Positions 25,261 to 38,012 are shown, numbered from the stretch's first letter. The stretch is 64,000 nucleotides of DNA from Tetrastigma voinierianum (GCA_016808115.1 JAEQBH010005073.1:115079-179078); one strand, 5' to 3'. The notes: a model not told the origin generated them from the sequence alone. Made by a program: numbers and translations.

Positions 25261-26812
25261 TTGGGCTGTGACTCTCTTCAATTTTTCAACGTTCCTATTT
25301 TTTTAAACTATTCCTGCTGTCTCCTTGTTGATAGGATGCCGTCAACAAATCCAAGCAAATATCTTATTTTTGTGTCGATCCTAAATATTTTGAGAGCTGT
25401 CGAAAAGGATTTTTTATGATATTTGTGGTGGTGACGGAGGAGGGTAAGGACAGTAAGATCCAAAACGAGAGGCGTAATATTGATCTCATGGGGTGCAGGG
25501 GTAACGCTTTGACCTGATTTGATCTAAAGTTTATATCTGATGATCAAATTTTCTTAAATATGTTATAAAATTTGGCTTCGAAAATTATCGAGATAAAATA
25601 GAATATGTAGGATTTCTCATCCCTAGTTTTCCTTTCATTAAAAAGCAATTGATAATCGATAGGTTTTGGATTTCAGGGTCATTGTAAATTGGCTCCTTAG
25701 ATTTTACATCCAAGAGAAAAAAATTTCCTTTCCTACTTTTTGTTTGTATATATTTACCCAATGAGTCTTATTGTAAAATATTTAAGGTAGTAAATGTTAG
25801 GTGATTTTGGATGCCACCGTCCACATTTAGCTCGTGAGATGAGGTTTCCCTTAGCGACTTCTCCTTCATCTTGGCGCCATGGCCGTGTGGGATAATAAAT
25901 GATCTCACTCGCACGTCGGTGGCCAGGTGGAGGGCGACAACGGTTCTGGTGGGCGAGACTGTTGATAACACGAGAACACGATCTGAGTTAAGTGATCTTG
26001 GTAGCCGATCGCACTGTGAGATGGGTTTCATATTATTATAAGTATTCATCGCTGACACTTCTGTGGAGTGTGGGATGCTTGACAATAAATAGCTTAATGA
26101 CTAACCTACATCAACTTTAAAATAATAATACTATTTTTAAGGCTCTTTATAGTCATTAGAGGTTTATTCTATCCTTAGTTTCAAGGGTTTATTGGGATTA
26201 ATGGAAATACGTGCAAACTGATTTGGACAATCATAATTATCAAAAAAATAAAATTAAAAATAATACTATCTATAAGACAACATTTTATCACAAATCAACT
26301 TGTACCATTATTAGCCTACCATTGCCCACTTTTTTAATCTTTTAGATTAATGAATAGATTAATGATATTAACGCAAATTTATTAAAAATAACAAATTTCA
26401 TTCTTTATATTATTTTAAATAAAGTGATTGATCATCTATTAATAATATCAACATACCATGATTAGTCAAAGAAAATAAGATATTATTAGAGTTTGATTGG
26501 GCTAATTCAACTTATGAAGGCCTTAATTAAAAATAAGTAATATTTATTGAATCTAGCTACATGTTTTGGCTTTTATAACAAATATAGAAACATGGTTAAT
26601 GTGTCCATTTTTTTTAAATTAATTTTACATAGTTTATCATTAATCGTCAATTCTTACGTCTATTGAACCCAGTTCTAACTATTTAAAAAAGAAAACAGAC
26701 GGATTAGAACCCTCTCAATTATTTATTAAATTAGTCGTCTGTTTCTTAATATAATAGTCTTGTTAATTTATTGATGTAGTTAGCGACGATTATGTAAATT
26801 CACTATCTCACT
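25261..26812. other. Intergenic DNA with one GC-rich block
   Basis: Mostly AT-rich. A GC-rich block at 25790-26080 is open for 105 codons on the minus strand, but the product resembles nothing I know and the block has the look of a repeat fragment. The remainder to 26812 shows nothing recognisable. Confidence 0.35.
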
Positions 26813-27238
26813 TGTCATATCACATTAAATATAGAAAAAATTTAATCTTATATAAGTATAAGATTAAATACCGAGCTTAGTAAATGTGTATTATTTAAAG
26901 CGTGAAAGCCGTACAGGTTTAATGTGAAACCAAATATCTGCGTGGTTAGACCATGTCGTTATAAATGATATCGGAGGCGATTCTGATCCTAGTGTGAGAT
27001 TATTTTGTTTAGCGCCGTAGGAGGTGTTTGTTCATTCAACATATTCCATGGAACCTGTGAGGAAATTGTGTTTGCATGGAAGGTGTTTATTGTATCTCGC
27101 GTCGAATAGAGGATAAATTTTTAGCGTATATAAAGTATGAGCTACTCTTAACTATGGCAGTGCTTAGCGTGTTAAAGACATAAGGGCTCATTGGGCTCAA
27201 AGCGGATAATATATACATGATTGGACCGGATTATTACA
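26813..27238 (+). mobile_element. TRIM miniature LTR retrotransposon, copy A
   Basis: A 426-bp element flanked by the exact duplication TCACT (26808-26812 and 27239-27243). Terminal repeats are 26813-26963 and 27091-27238. Both start TGT(C/A)T and end TTATA or TTACA, and both carry an ATTTAAAG/GTTAAAG block. TGATATCGGAGGC at 26966-26978 follows the left repeat at the site of a Met-tRNA primer-binding site (TGGTATCAGAGCC). The internal part is about 125 bp and non-coding. Such elements move only with proteins supplied by other retrotransposons. The LTR ends resemble those of Cassandra-type TRIMs, but no 5S-like block was seen. Confidence 0.82.
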
Positions 27239-27440
27239 TCACTAGTTTGTAATATTTTTTCCAATGAATTTAGTGGGTTTTTTCCCTAAAAAAATAGTAA
27301 AAACACTTGTTTTCAAATTCTCTACAATCATGTTAATAATTTAAAGCCTTTCCATTTAAAGTATAATTATTGTTATTTCATAAAACGCGTATTATTATAG
27401 TTAAATCAGGTCCATAGACAAAATAAATGAAATCCTATTT

Positions 27441-27975
27441 TTGAATACAAATTTGTCCAATTGTCCTATTGTAGTGGCACAAACACGACTAACATACGTC
27501 TTGGTTTGTATTTGGTTCAGTGAATCGCCAGCATGATAGTTACGAATCTGAAATTTGTCTAGTTGTCCATTGTGTCATACATGACTAATACCCATATGTC
27601 TTGATTTTGCTTCTTTGGTTCATGAATTCCTCGAGAAAAGATCTCGATAATTTTGAATACAAATTTGTCCCGATGTCCGATTGTAATGGCACACACATGA
27701 CTAACACCCATCTATCTTGGTTTTGCTTCTTTAATTGGTGAAGCTCTCGAAAATCTATCGATAATTTTGAATACAAATTTGTCGATGTTTGATTGTGACC
27801 TTTTATGACTAACTTGCATTTGTCTTGGTTTTGCCTTTTGGATTAGTGAAGCGCCGAAAGATACCGATAATTTTGAATGCAAATTTTTCCAATTGTCTGA
27901 TTGTAATGGCACATGTATGACTAACACCCATCTATCTTGGTTTTGTAACGGTTGGTGAAGCGCCGAAAAACGTCA
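27441..27975 (+). repeat. Tandem array, unit about 100-116 nt, five copies
   Basis: The phrase CTTGGTTTTG recurs at 27501, 27601, 27717, 27825 and 27937, each preceded by CATGACTAAC-like and followed by a GATAATTTTGAATACAAATT segment. The minus-strand open frames here (27585-27927) are repeats of the same peptide and come from the array, not from a gene. Confidence 0.85.
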
Positions 27976-28731
27976 TCAGCGTATATTGAACTTCATTTTT
28001 CACTTATATGATGTGAGGGCTGCAATTATTTATCACATCACATCATTGGAGAAATCTTGTATTTATATAAATACAAACTTATCACCTGGGCCTTAACAAA
28101 TTGGTGAGAGTAAGCAAACAATATCAATTTAGTTGGATGCCCTAATTGACAAGTCTCAAAACAAGTTTTCAGGGGGACCGTTTCCCAAAAAATAATCAAA
28201 ATAAGGACCACATATTTTCATGATCCTTATCTTTATTTCAACATTTGCAACTGTTTGCAAATCTAATCTTTGTTCCAACTTGTTCAATTATTGGGAAGTT
28301 CAACATCACTCAATTCTTACTTTTTTAAGTAAAAGAAAAGATATAAAGTTCGAAAGATTTAAAATATTGTTTGTGTCACATCCCATATCGGATATGAAAA
28401 AAATTATAAGTATAAGTTCCTTTCAATCAAATAGACATATTTTAAAGCCGTGAGGACGTCAAGTCCGAAATAGATAAAATCTACATGGTTGGGGGGCCGT
28501 TCTGAAATGGTATCGGGCGATCGCCGGCGGCAATGTGAAGTCTGTTCGTTTCGCCCCATAGGGGATGTTAGTTCATTTGGCCTCGTAATCCTGTAAGACA
28601 CAACGAGGACGTTGTTAATACATAGGGGTGTTTGTCGCATCCTTGCATCGGATCTGGGAGCTTCTTTTATCTTATATAAGTATAACCTCCTCACCATTAA
28701 ATAGACGTGTTTTAAAGCCGTAAGGGCCCTT

Positions 28732-31506
28732 TGTGGCTCCTGCTTCGGCTTTAATTGTCGACGAGGTGTAACTTTTTCTTTTTCTCTTATTTACTATAAA
28801 CTTATAAACTTTAAACTTGTTCATTCATATAATGTTAAACATTTAACTTGTACTATATTATATAGCAACGGATTACAAAATATATACAAGCTCCATACAT
28901 GGAAGTGTTCAATATTTACAATATTTACATTGCTTACAAAAGAAACAAAAATACATATACATTATACCTAATGATCTTTCGGTGAATGTCCCAGTGATGT
29001 GTTGACTTTATTGTTGATGCGGGTGTCTGTCCTTTGTTTCTCGTCTATACCTACACGGATGCAACACCCGTGGTAAGCTTATAGCTTAGTGGGAATAATA
29101 CTCATGAACGACCCCTAATAAGGATCATCTCACTTTAGGCATGCGTATCGCATGACCGATATAACATTTACATATAATTATCCATTTCTCATATCTATTT
29201 TTTCATAACATGTTTCATTTCTTATCATATTTCATATACTTTCGTGTCATCTTACACTTTATTCCTTGTTCTTGTAACCGCATACTATCATCACATAGCA
29301 GTGCAATGTTATCATATCATGTCATATATTATATACATCATTGCGATATCTTATCGTTTGCTTTTATGTTTCATGTGCGCATAAGAAGCCTTAGAAATCC
29401 GTCTGAGGAAAGAATTGTACTCGAAGAGTACTATCAACATCTGAACAATGATCTCTCTGTATGACTGACAAGGACGTATAATAGTCGAATGGGATACATG
29501 TCATCAACTCAAGCGGGACCTCAATATCTATAAGCGTATGTTGTAATGGCGCTTGTCACGCATGGCGTGTTTATCACATCCAGCTACTCGATCATGCTTG
29601 AGACAATCAATTTTTTATTATGTTTTCTTAATAATCTTTTAAGTATCGAAAAAGATACTCTCATACATGAATAACTATTGATATCATATGCTACGAGATA
29701 TTCATTATCAAACAATCTCTTCTGAGCATTTAAGCGTACTTTTTCATATAACAAAAGTCTGTTGTATTCTCTTTAGCTTTCATAACACATGTTATCATGA
29801 TCAACTTATTATGATGCATTATTTCATATAACAATACATTTATATAACATTTACACAATTTCAATTTCCATAACCAATTCTACCTGAATAGTTCGAAGTA
29901 GTTCCCAAGTCCATTTTCGACTATAATTTTGACACTGTAAACGGGATTGTTAGAGAAAGTAATATTCTAACTTAATATACCCCTATGTCTTAAATTTCTT
30001 GTGGTTCAGACATCATGTTATTTGGACTTCTAATTTGGGATATATGATCTAAACATTCCGAACTGCTCTTGGACAATTTCCAAGAACATAATTTGAAATT
30101 GTGTTTTGTATTTGAAATTTTTTTGGGAATGTTAGAAACATAATTTGACCATAATTTCTTCATGAAAGTTGTTCTCCCAAATGTCTAGTTTGTACAGAAA
30201 TTTGAATCACCTCATTTGGACTAGTATAACTCAAGTTATGATTTAAACAATCCAGGTCCTCCGGTTTAGAGGACTGTTATGAGACGAATTCGAGGGACCA
30301 GATGTTCACTTACTTTGGCAATTTTAAGGTCAGTGGGGTCCAAATTTGAGATACACTTAATTCATGGATATTTGTTTTCCTAGAAGTCTAGTTTACCCAT
30401 AAATTGAATAGGTGAAACTCAACATAACAAATATCAAAAGCTGTTCGAAACCCCAAAGCGTATCGAGTGAACCATAATTGACCTAAACAATGCACAAAGC
30501 ACGGCGAATTTAAGATCCAATGGAGTCCAAATTGGGATACACTTAATTCAGGGATATTTGTTTTCCTAGAAGTCTAGTTTACCCATAAATTTGAATGAGT
30601 GAAACTCAACTTATGACCTAAATATCAAAACTGTTCCGAAACCCAAAACTGTATCAGAATTGAACCATAATTGACCCAAAAACAGGGCCTTACTTTGATG
30701 AATTTCTGGGTCCAATGGAGTCCAAATTGGGATATACTTATTTTAGGGAGATTTGTTCTCCTAGAAGTCTAGGATCAAATTTGAATCCTCAATTTGGATG
30801 AGTGATGACCAAGTTATGGCCATAACAAAAACATGGGTTTTAAAAAAAAACAGACAACATCTCCCTTAAAACCCAATATCTTCTCTAAACAAATTTTTCC
30901 TCCATTGAGTACCCCAACCAAACCAAACAATCATATAACACATTTATAAGTTAGGGTTTTTCCTAACCTACATATAGACAAAGAATTTGGTTGGAAAAAT
31001 TCATAACCCAAACATGAATTTCATACATGTTCTAAACAATTCCAACCAAGTATTTCATACAAAAGTTCCAAATATTCCATACCTTTGCTTTTCTTTTCTC
31101 TTTCCTTCTTCCTTCTTCTCTTCTCTTCTTCTTCTTCTTCTCCTTATCTTCTCTTCTCCCATTGTATTTGGCCTAGCCTTCAAATGCCAAATGAGATATT
31201 TCTAAGGCCATGTTTGTGTAACTCTATTACAGACCAATTTAAATGCTTTTTGCCTTTTGGTCTTTCAACTCTATTTTATTCGCAAATATAATTTATTCTT
31301 ATCTCTATATTAGCCTATAATCTTCTTATCATATGACCTTTGGGTCCTATATTGATAAATTCTTAATTCTGCTTCTTTCTTGGAATTAATTACAGATTGT
31401 CTCTTATTTTATTTTTAGCATTATTTTATTTTGAAAAAAATATGCTTTTATTTTGTTATCACTAACGTGTTATAAAGCGCTCATGTGTATTATTTTGGGT
31501 ATTACA
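28732..31506 (-). mobile_element. Solo LTR (Gypsy type) inserted in TRIM copy B
   Basis: On the minus strand the unit begins TGTAATACCC and ends GAGCCACA, about 2775 bp without coding capacity. The start resembles TGTAACACCC of the solo LTR at 14047, and both have an internal array with a period near 190 nt. The right flank is TCATT; the left flank reads CCTT, so a duplication may be present but eroded. The interruption of the TRIM right LTR supports these ends. The 5' CT-rich tract near 31090-31150 is within it. Confidence 0.7.
30340..30790 (-). repeat. Internal tandem repeats of the second solo LTR, unit about 190 nt
   Basis: CCAAATTTGAGATACACTTA or CCAAATTGGGATA(C/T)ACTTA recurs at 30340, 30527 and 30722 (periods 187 and 195), each followed by TTGTTTTCCTAGAAGTCTAG or a variant. 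A diverged partial unit lies near 30020. Confidence 0.8.
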
Positions 31507-31609
31507 TCATTTCATTTGGACTGAAGCAAACAAAATCTATATGATTGGATTGGATCGATTCTGAGTTTGGAATTTGATGGATTCGATATGTTTAGGGGGT
31601 GTAGCAGAA

Positions 31610-32350
31610 GCGAGGAGTCGCTAGGAATCGCGCGAGTATTAGGCAGCTCGGCTCGGCTCGGGACACCCAAAGGAGTAGGCTCGAGCTTGTTCACGGCTTG
31701 TTCTGGTGACAGCCCAGGAGTTTGAGGTGCTCGGAGCTCGGCTCGTTTAACTACGAACTGTTCACGGCTTGGTTCTGAGCTTTGTTTACGAGGCACAGTT
31801 GCGAGCTTATTCACGAGCACTGTTCTGAGCACAGTTGCGAGCTTGTTCACGAGTCTGGTTAACGAGCTTGCTCACGAGCCTATTCACGAGCCTGTTCATG
31901 AGCTTATTTATGAGCTGACGAGCTGAGTTTAAGGGTACTTGGGCTCGGCTCGATTAACTTACGAGCCTCAAAATGATGTTCGGGAATTAAAGAAAATGTT
32001 CATCTAAAATAGCCAACATACAACTAAATTAAAAAGATAAGACAATAAAAGTTCAATTAGCAGTTGAAGTTTCAGGTTAAATATTTATCATGTTCATTGT
32101 ATGAAAAAGATTTGACATTCATCAAGCGCCTCATGTTCTGCGAGCTTGGTTCACGAGCACATTCCGAGCTAGTTGCGAAGCACTCACGAGCCTAGTTAAC
32201 GAGCTTGCTCCCTGGCCTATTCAGGCACGTTTACGGGGCGGCAGGCCGGGTGGTACTCGGGCTCAGCTCATTTAACTTACGAGCTTCAAAATTATGTTGG
32301 GCTCGCTGCGTTTAATAATCGCGAGTTCGACGAGGCTTTTAGCAGGCGAG
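31610..32350. repeat. GAGCTCG / ACGAGC minisatellite-like region
   Basis: Two blocks (about 31630-31980 and 32140-32350) are built from degenerate 12-nt units such as ACGAGCTTGTTC and GAGCTCGGCTCG, separated by an AT-rich spacer. The 112-codon minus-strand frame (31850-31512) arises from this repetition. Confidence 0.75.
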
Positions 32351-35300
32351 CGTCGAGCAACTCACAGTACTTCGGCCCAGTTATAGCCTGGAATATGTTG
32401 GCTCATTGAAATAAAATAAAAGGTAAATTAAAGTCTTTTAAATAAGTCATTTGATTTGCAATTTTCTAAGATTTAATTCTCACATAAACTACACCTTTCA
32501 TGGAAATGACAACCATCGAATATATAGATAAGATGGTTGGGGTCTGGTCTATCTTAATCAGTGGTTTAAAGTTTGAACCCTGGAAATACAACTGTGTTAT
32601 ATGGTAACACTTTACTATTTTTATGATCAATTCCGATTCGTATAAGGATTAATCTGAATATAATATAGGTTAAAAACGTCTTTCGTGTGTGTAATGCATC
32701 ATTGTAAACCACTCCATCAAATATATATATATATTTCATTGTAAAGATGAAGAACACAAAATATTAAATTTAAATATGTGTTTTAAAAACTGTTTTTTTA
32801 AAACAATTTTTGAAATAAGACAAAAACATGGCCTTATTGTCTAATTAAAATGATTTTTGTAAGAAAGCTTTTATAGAAGAAAAGCTTTTCATGATTTATT
32901 CTAAGAAGAAGTTATCTTTTAGAATAAATATTAGAGATTAATTTTCTTGCATAATATTTTAAATAATAACTGAAATATGAAAAATGTTTTAGAAACTTGG
33001 ATATGATACCAACTCTAACAGGACCTATAAACAGGACCATATAATTTGCACAGTATTTGAATGTAGTGTTTGAACAGTAAATATTAAAAATTTGATCAGA
33101 GTAACAGGTTTTCAATAGTATGGCGGTGTTGTATGCAGAGGTTTCTTTATTTAAAAAGCTCACTTTTGTGGGTTGGGAAGTTTAGTTCATTTTGATATCT
33201 TATTTGAAGTTAGAAAATAGCCCCAAGCTTGTCTGAAATAGTATGCAATAACTGAATCAAAAATAGAAACAGTAATGTAATTTGAAACTTATAAACGATG
33301 ATGAAGGCAATTGACGTGATGTATTCTTATCTCAGCTCAAAAGCGAAAGATTAAAACTGCGAGGAAAGAATGAAGTGATGAGCTGTGATTAACTGAGGAG
33401 GATAAGATTAAGCTAACTGAGAAAATTTATGTGATCATTGTATGGGCTGTCGAATTTTATTTTAATCCCGCGGATTAAAGCAATGTTGAAGTAAAGTCAA
33501 TTCTTTTATATAAGGAGGGGTAAGAATTATTCTTAAAAACTAATGTGTGAAAATTATTTTCCACCATAAAAAAAAAAGTTGAAAAATATGATGGAGAACC
33601 AATCTACAAATGAAGGCGTCTTTTCAAACTTTGGATACATGTATAGTTTGGATGAAAACGAAGGGTTAGTTGATTTTAATATTATAACCAAAACTAGTTT
33701 TTTAAACATTGTTTCATTGGCTTTGGATTTACGTGCATTATAGATCAGGTACCTTTATTTAAGTCAACTTGATTTATATTTATATTTATATAAATATGAA
33801 ATTAAGATGTCTTGTTATTATATTTTATAGAGACGTAGAACATATGGTTGTTGCCATAAAGAAAAGAAGATTCAACCGTCAAACTCTCAATATACATGAT
33901 GTGTTCATTACTTTGTCTTCCTCCATTTTGGATTAACACCAAAATAAGTAAATTGTTTCAACTTTGCATTTCTTGAGAACTTTCTGTATGTATAAGGGCA
34001 CAGAAAACGTTTGGATTTTTGGTCGGAATAGCTTTGGTTACAGGGTGTGCTCTACACTAAAATTTTTTTTGAAAAAATTCGAACCCAAATGTTAATATCT
34101 GCCTCAATAGAAACAAAATTATAGTTTTGCCCTTAATTTGGATAATTCTTGAAAGTTGGATGATTGGGTATGCTTATTTACGGTTTTTAAAAACTTTTTT
34201 TTTTTTTTTTTTGTTGTTAATGGTAAGGAAAACGTAAGAACATTTCATTTGATCGCTATTTTTATTATTATTTTTTTTTAAATACAAAAATATTAGCTTT
34301 AAGAGAAGAATAGTGTTTAAGTTTGACTGATCACTGTATTTTCAAAAACTATAATCCAAAATAATTTTTAAAAATAGAAATCAAACCGAAAAGCAAGTCT
34401 AAACCATGAGTCTCAATTCCAATAGAAAGAGATGGTGTGGACAGGGAGAGCAGTCTTATTGGCCAACCAAATATGACTTTGAATACCGAACACAGATGCA
34501 TGAATTCATCCTCAAGTATTTCCTTTTCCCTTCATTTTTTTTTTCTTCTTTTCAATTTAATTAAATAATCTATTTATTGGTGAACCCTACTTTTCTGGTA
34601 TTGTGATGCTTTTTTTTGTTTAAACCCTATAAAAAATTCTGAAGTCAGGTTTGGTTCTCATAAAATAAAAATGTCAACAAGGAGCAATTAAAGAAAAAAA
34701 AAATGAAAAGAAAAAAAAAAAAAGTAATAGAAGTAAGACAAGGTTTGGTTGTTGCAACTTTAACTATGTTTTTATATTGTCGTTGACTTGTGGCTCAAAT
34801 GATAAAAGGATTAAAAAGAGTTATAGGAGATTTCAAATTCAAATCCTTGTAAGAAAAAGAGTCCTACATCATAATCTGCAAAGGCAAAGAAATATGTTAT
34901 TTCATATCTTTTATATATTCAATCTCTTTTATGTATCCAAAAGCCAAACTTTGAAAAATGATTTTTACAGTATTTTCTTTTCCTTAATTTTTCTATGAGC
35001 CAAACATTACCTAATTTTATCAAATTCGTGGAACTACATCTATGAAATAACGTGACATATTGTTTTATTTTCTTTAAAGAAGAGAAAATTATTATGAAAA
35101 CAATTACCAAATAGGTTTATAGTCTTTAAATATTTGTTGTTAATTCATTGAATTACCTGGAGGGTATGGTAGGAAGTTTAAGCAAAAATATTTCTTTATA
35201 TCAGAGTTTTTCATGATAATTAATTATTCAGATAAATTAAAACCATCTATAAAGTAATTCGAAACTTTTCATATTATTATCAAATATGTGATGGGAGTTG

Positions 35301-36639
35301 CCTTGGACCCAAGTTTGTTGAAAAAGCCTTGAGCTTTGCCCGATTCTGATCGAGCCTGGCCTGCTATGTAATCAGGCACCCAGACACCAGCCCATTGGGC
35401 CTGCAAGAGTCTCCAATTTCGTTTCGGATCCTAAAAAATATAATGAATTTTAGACCATAATTATCCTAAAATGTAGCTCCTGATGTTACTATAAAGTAGT
35501 AGTTGATCATTTAACCATATTTAAAAGTCACAAATAATCGGTATAACTACAGAATAGATGTTAAAAAAAAAAACACAATTGTTACATTTATTGCCTGAGC
35601 TTTTAAATACAAGATCTTCACGGTGATAAAAACAATATTATTAGTTTTAAAAAGTGACACATTAATGTTTTAATCAAATTTGTTTATAATTAATGGTTTT
35701 GACGTTTGAAAAAATAGTTTTGGACATATTATCTTCTTTTTCTTTTCACAATAATCAGCTGAAAGAAGAGCAAAAATATCAAAGGTTAAAATGATGAAGC
35801 GTAATTAGAGCAGTATTGGGTGAGGCATAGGGTTGGGCCGGATCGATACGAGACGAGGTATAGTCGGGTCGAACTTTGATTCATCGGTTCTCATTTGATG
35901 GCCATCCAGACCCTATATCGGGCGGTAGTCGTGATCTTATGTGAAAAAAAAATTAAATTATTTTATTCAATAAATTATTTTTCTTCTCTATTATTTGTTA
36001 CAGTTCAAGTGTATTATGATTTCTCTCAAATAATGTTATAATGCTCAGTTTGCTCGTACTATAATGGTTTGTCAAAAAGCTATTTAACCTATGAAGTAAA
36101 AACAAACCAATTATAACAATTATCTTACTTTATGAAATTTCATATATAATATACTATTTGATAATTAATGAAATTTCAATATAATATACTATTTCAATTA
36201 TTATTATAATGTAAAAAAGATTTTTTTGTTTTTTTCATCTATACAAATCCGTTGCCCATACACTGCTCAATCCTTTATAAAGATTATTTTAACTTCAATA
36301 ATTTAAGTAATATAATATACTATTTTGATAATAAATGATATTTCAATATACTTTACTAATTTTATGGAGGGTTTTTTATTTAATATATTAAACCGGGCTA
36401 GTCCGGAAAAAATCGGGCTAGCTCGATCCAATACTATTTGGGCCAGCGGGCCAATTGGTAGAACTAAATTTAGTGCTATTTTTTGACCGAAAAATTAGGC
36501 GGCCAGTCACAATATTGGGTTGGTGTTGCGAGAAGTCATTTCCAGTGTAAATTTCCCAACCGATAATATACTTTGGGTTTGGATATTTTCAAATGTTTGA
36601 AGAGTTGTTGCCACATAATTTATAAGGGGATATTTTATC
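32351..36639. other. AT-rich intergenic DNA
   Basis: No gene recognised. Long homopolymers occur near 34190-34212 and 34690-34730. A GC-richer patch at 35290-35430 has no readable domain. The interval 35810-36520 has GGGCCGG/CGGGCTAG-rich ends around an AT-rich middle and may be a non-autonomous transposon, but I could not define its ends. Confidence 0.35.
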
Positions 36640-37005
36640 TTGGGAAACGAATAGAAAGAGCAAATGACAATTTAATACGACGTCGTTTTGCTAGTTGTGG
36701 TTTACTTACGACATTCCTTATTCTTTTGAGGGATATATTATTAATTATCGAGGCAGATAGGTAAGTCTTAAACGGCGTCGTTTCCTGGAGTCTGCTGCCT
36801 GTTTTACTGACTCTCTTTCCTCCCATTTTCTTCTCCTCCATTAATAAAAAAAATCCCAAAATCAGAAGAAAACCGACTTCAATTCACCTCAGTTTTCTCG
36901 AGCTCATCTTCCAGTTTTCCCCTATGACGCTCAAAAGTGCCTAAAACCCATTTTTCTGACATAATCCCCCTTTTCACTTTCCGGGAAAATTTACAGGTCT
37001 GACCC
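36640..37005 (+). promoter_or_regulatory. CLPX promoter and 5' UTR with paired ACGTCGTTT elements
   Basis: Immediately upstream of the ClpX start codon there are two similar elements: the perfect palindrome ACGACGTCGT at 36677-36686 (followed by TTT), and AAACGGCGTCGTTT at 36770-36783. They are spaced about 93 bp apart. The second leads into a CT-rich leader. Their position and symmetry suggest a binding site for a dimeric (bZIP-type) factor, by inference only. Confidence 0.45.
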
Positions 37006-37774
37006 ATGGCCGCTGCACTGAGGTCGAAATCGTCTAGAGAAACGACCTTGTTAACATTCTCTCAGTTCAAATACTTTATCTTGAATCCATACATGCATGT
37101 GAATTAATGTTTCCCAATTCATATATTTCGCAAAAACGCAATTTCGACCATTGCTTCACGCATAGCTACACACCCTACCACTTCACCTCATTCAAACCCT
37201 TGTCTCTGCGTGGTGAACTGGTCGATAAGGGTCTCGAATTCTTCGATAATCAAGTTTAAAAGTGGGGGTTGTCGACTGAAGTATAAAATTGAGCACCAGG
37301 GATACTATTTTGAATTCTTCAGGAGACCCGCCGGAATTTGGTCAACGACGAATCTATGGTCCGGCATGGGGATCAGGTTCGAATATGGTCCCGTGGTGGC
37401 CCACGATGGGCTGGAGCAAACACGGGAGCAGGTAGTGGGTTCGGTTCCAATTCAAAGGATGAGTCTTGGGGAGGATCGAATTTAGGCCACAATTTCCCAA
37501 CCCCGAAAGAGATTTGTAGAGGATTGGATAAGTTTGTAATTGGGCAGGAGAGAGCGAAAAAGGTGATGTTCTAATTATAGTTGTTGATTGATACTTAATT
37601 TCAACATTTTGTTTCTGTGTTGTTTATGACTTGTAGCTGTGTTGCATTGCATTATCAAGAATTCAGTTAGCAAATATGTTTAGAGGATATGAGTTCCATT
37701 GGGAAATCAAAATATGTGATGTTGTAAGATTTATGCAGATACTTTGTTTTTTAATTGCTAAGGTTATTTGGATT

Positions 37775-37836
37775 TGTAGAAACTAAGAGAAGAAGAGTCG
37801 GAGGAATGAAATTATTGATTTTCCATTGAGTCATCA

Positions 37837-37871
<35 letters not shown>

Positions 37872-38012
37872 GGCTATACAGAATGAATGATCTACCATTC
37901 CTAAATGGTTCTGTACTATAAAGTAAAGTATCCCCCAATAAAGTACAAGCGATATGTTAATATATGATACATACTATAACCAATATGTTAACGTATGATA
38001 CATACTATGACA
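37775..38012 (-). repeat. 3' LTR of the Copia element
   Basis: 238 bp, the partner of 45986-46220. Shared words include GAGTCATCAT(G/A)CATATATATATA and ATATGTTAACGTATGATACA. It contains a (TA)n run at about 37839-37868. The minus-strand bases just upstream (GACGGGCAGTG) are in the polypurine tract position. Confidence 0.9.

Larger units (their letters stand above)
28374..31564 (+). mobile_element. TRIM miniature LTR retrotransposon, copy B, interrupted
   Basis: Same family as copy A. The left LTR is 28374-28505 (TGTCACATCCC...TTCTGA). The primer-binding site TGGTATCGGGCG is at 28508-28519, and the polypurine-like ATAGGGGTG lies just before the right LTR, which begins at 28633. The right LTR is cut at about 28731 by a 2.8 kb solo LTR and resumes at 31507-31564. 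The outer duplication GTTTG is exact (28369-28373 and 31565-31569). Without the insertion the element would be about 420 bp. Confidence 0.82.

Noticed and set aside
25768..26085. 105-codon minus-strand frame in a GC-rich block
   Set aside because: No family resemblance, no intron or leader context, and the block looks like a repeat fragment.
27585..27927. Minus-strand frames with repeated peptides (LYSKLS...)
   Set aside because: The repetition follows the DNA tandem array, frames change between units, and no start or promoter context is present.
31512..31850. 112-codon minus-strand frame
   Set aside because: The composition comes from the GAGCTCG minisatellite; no domain.
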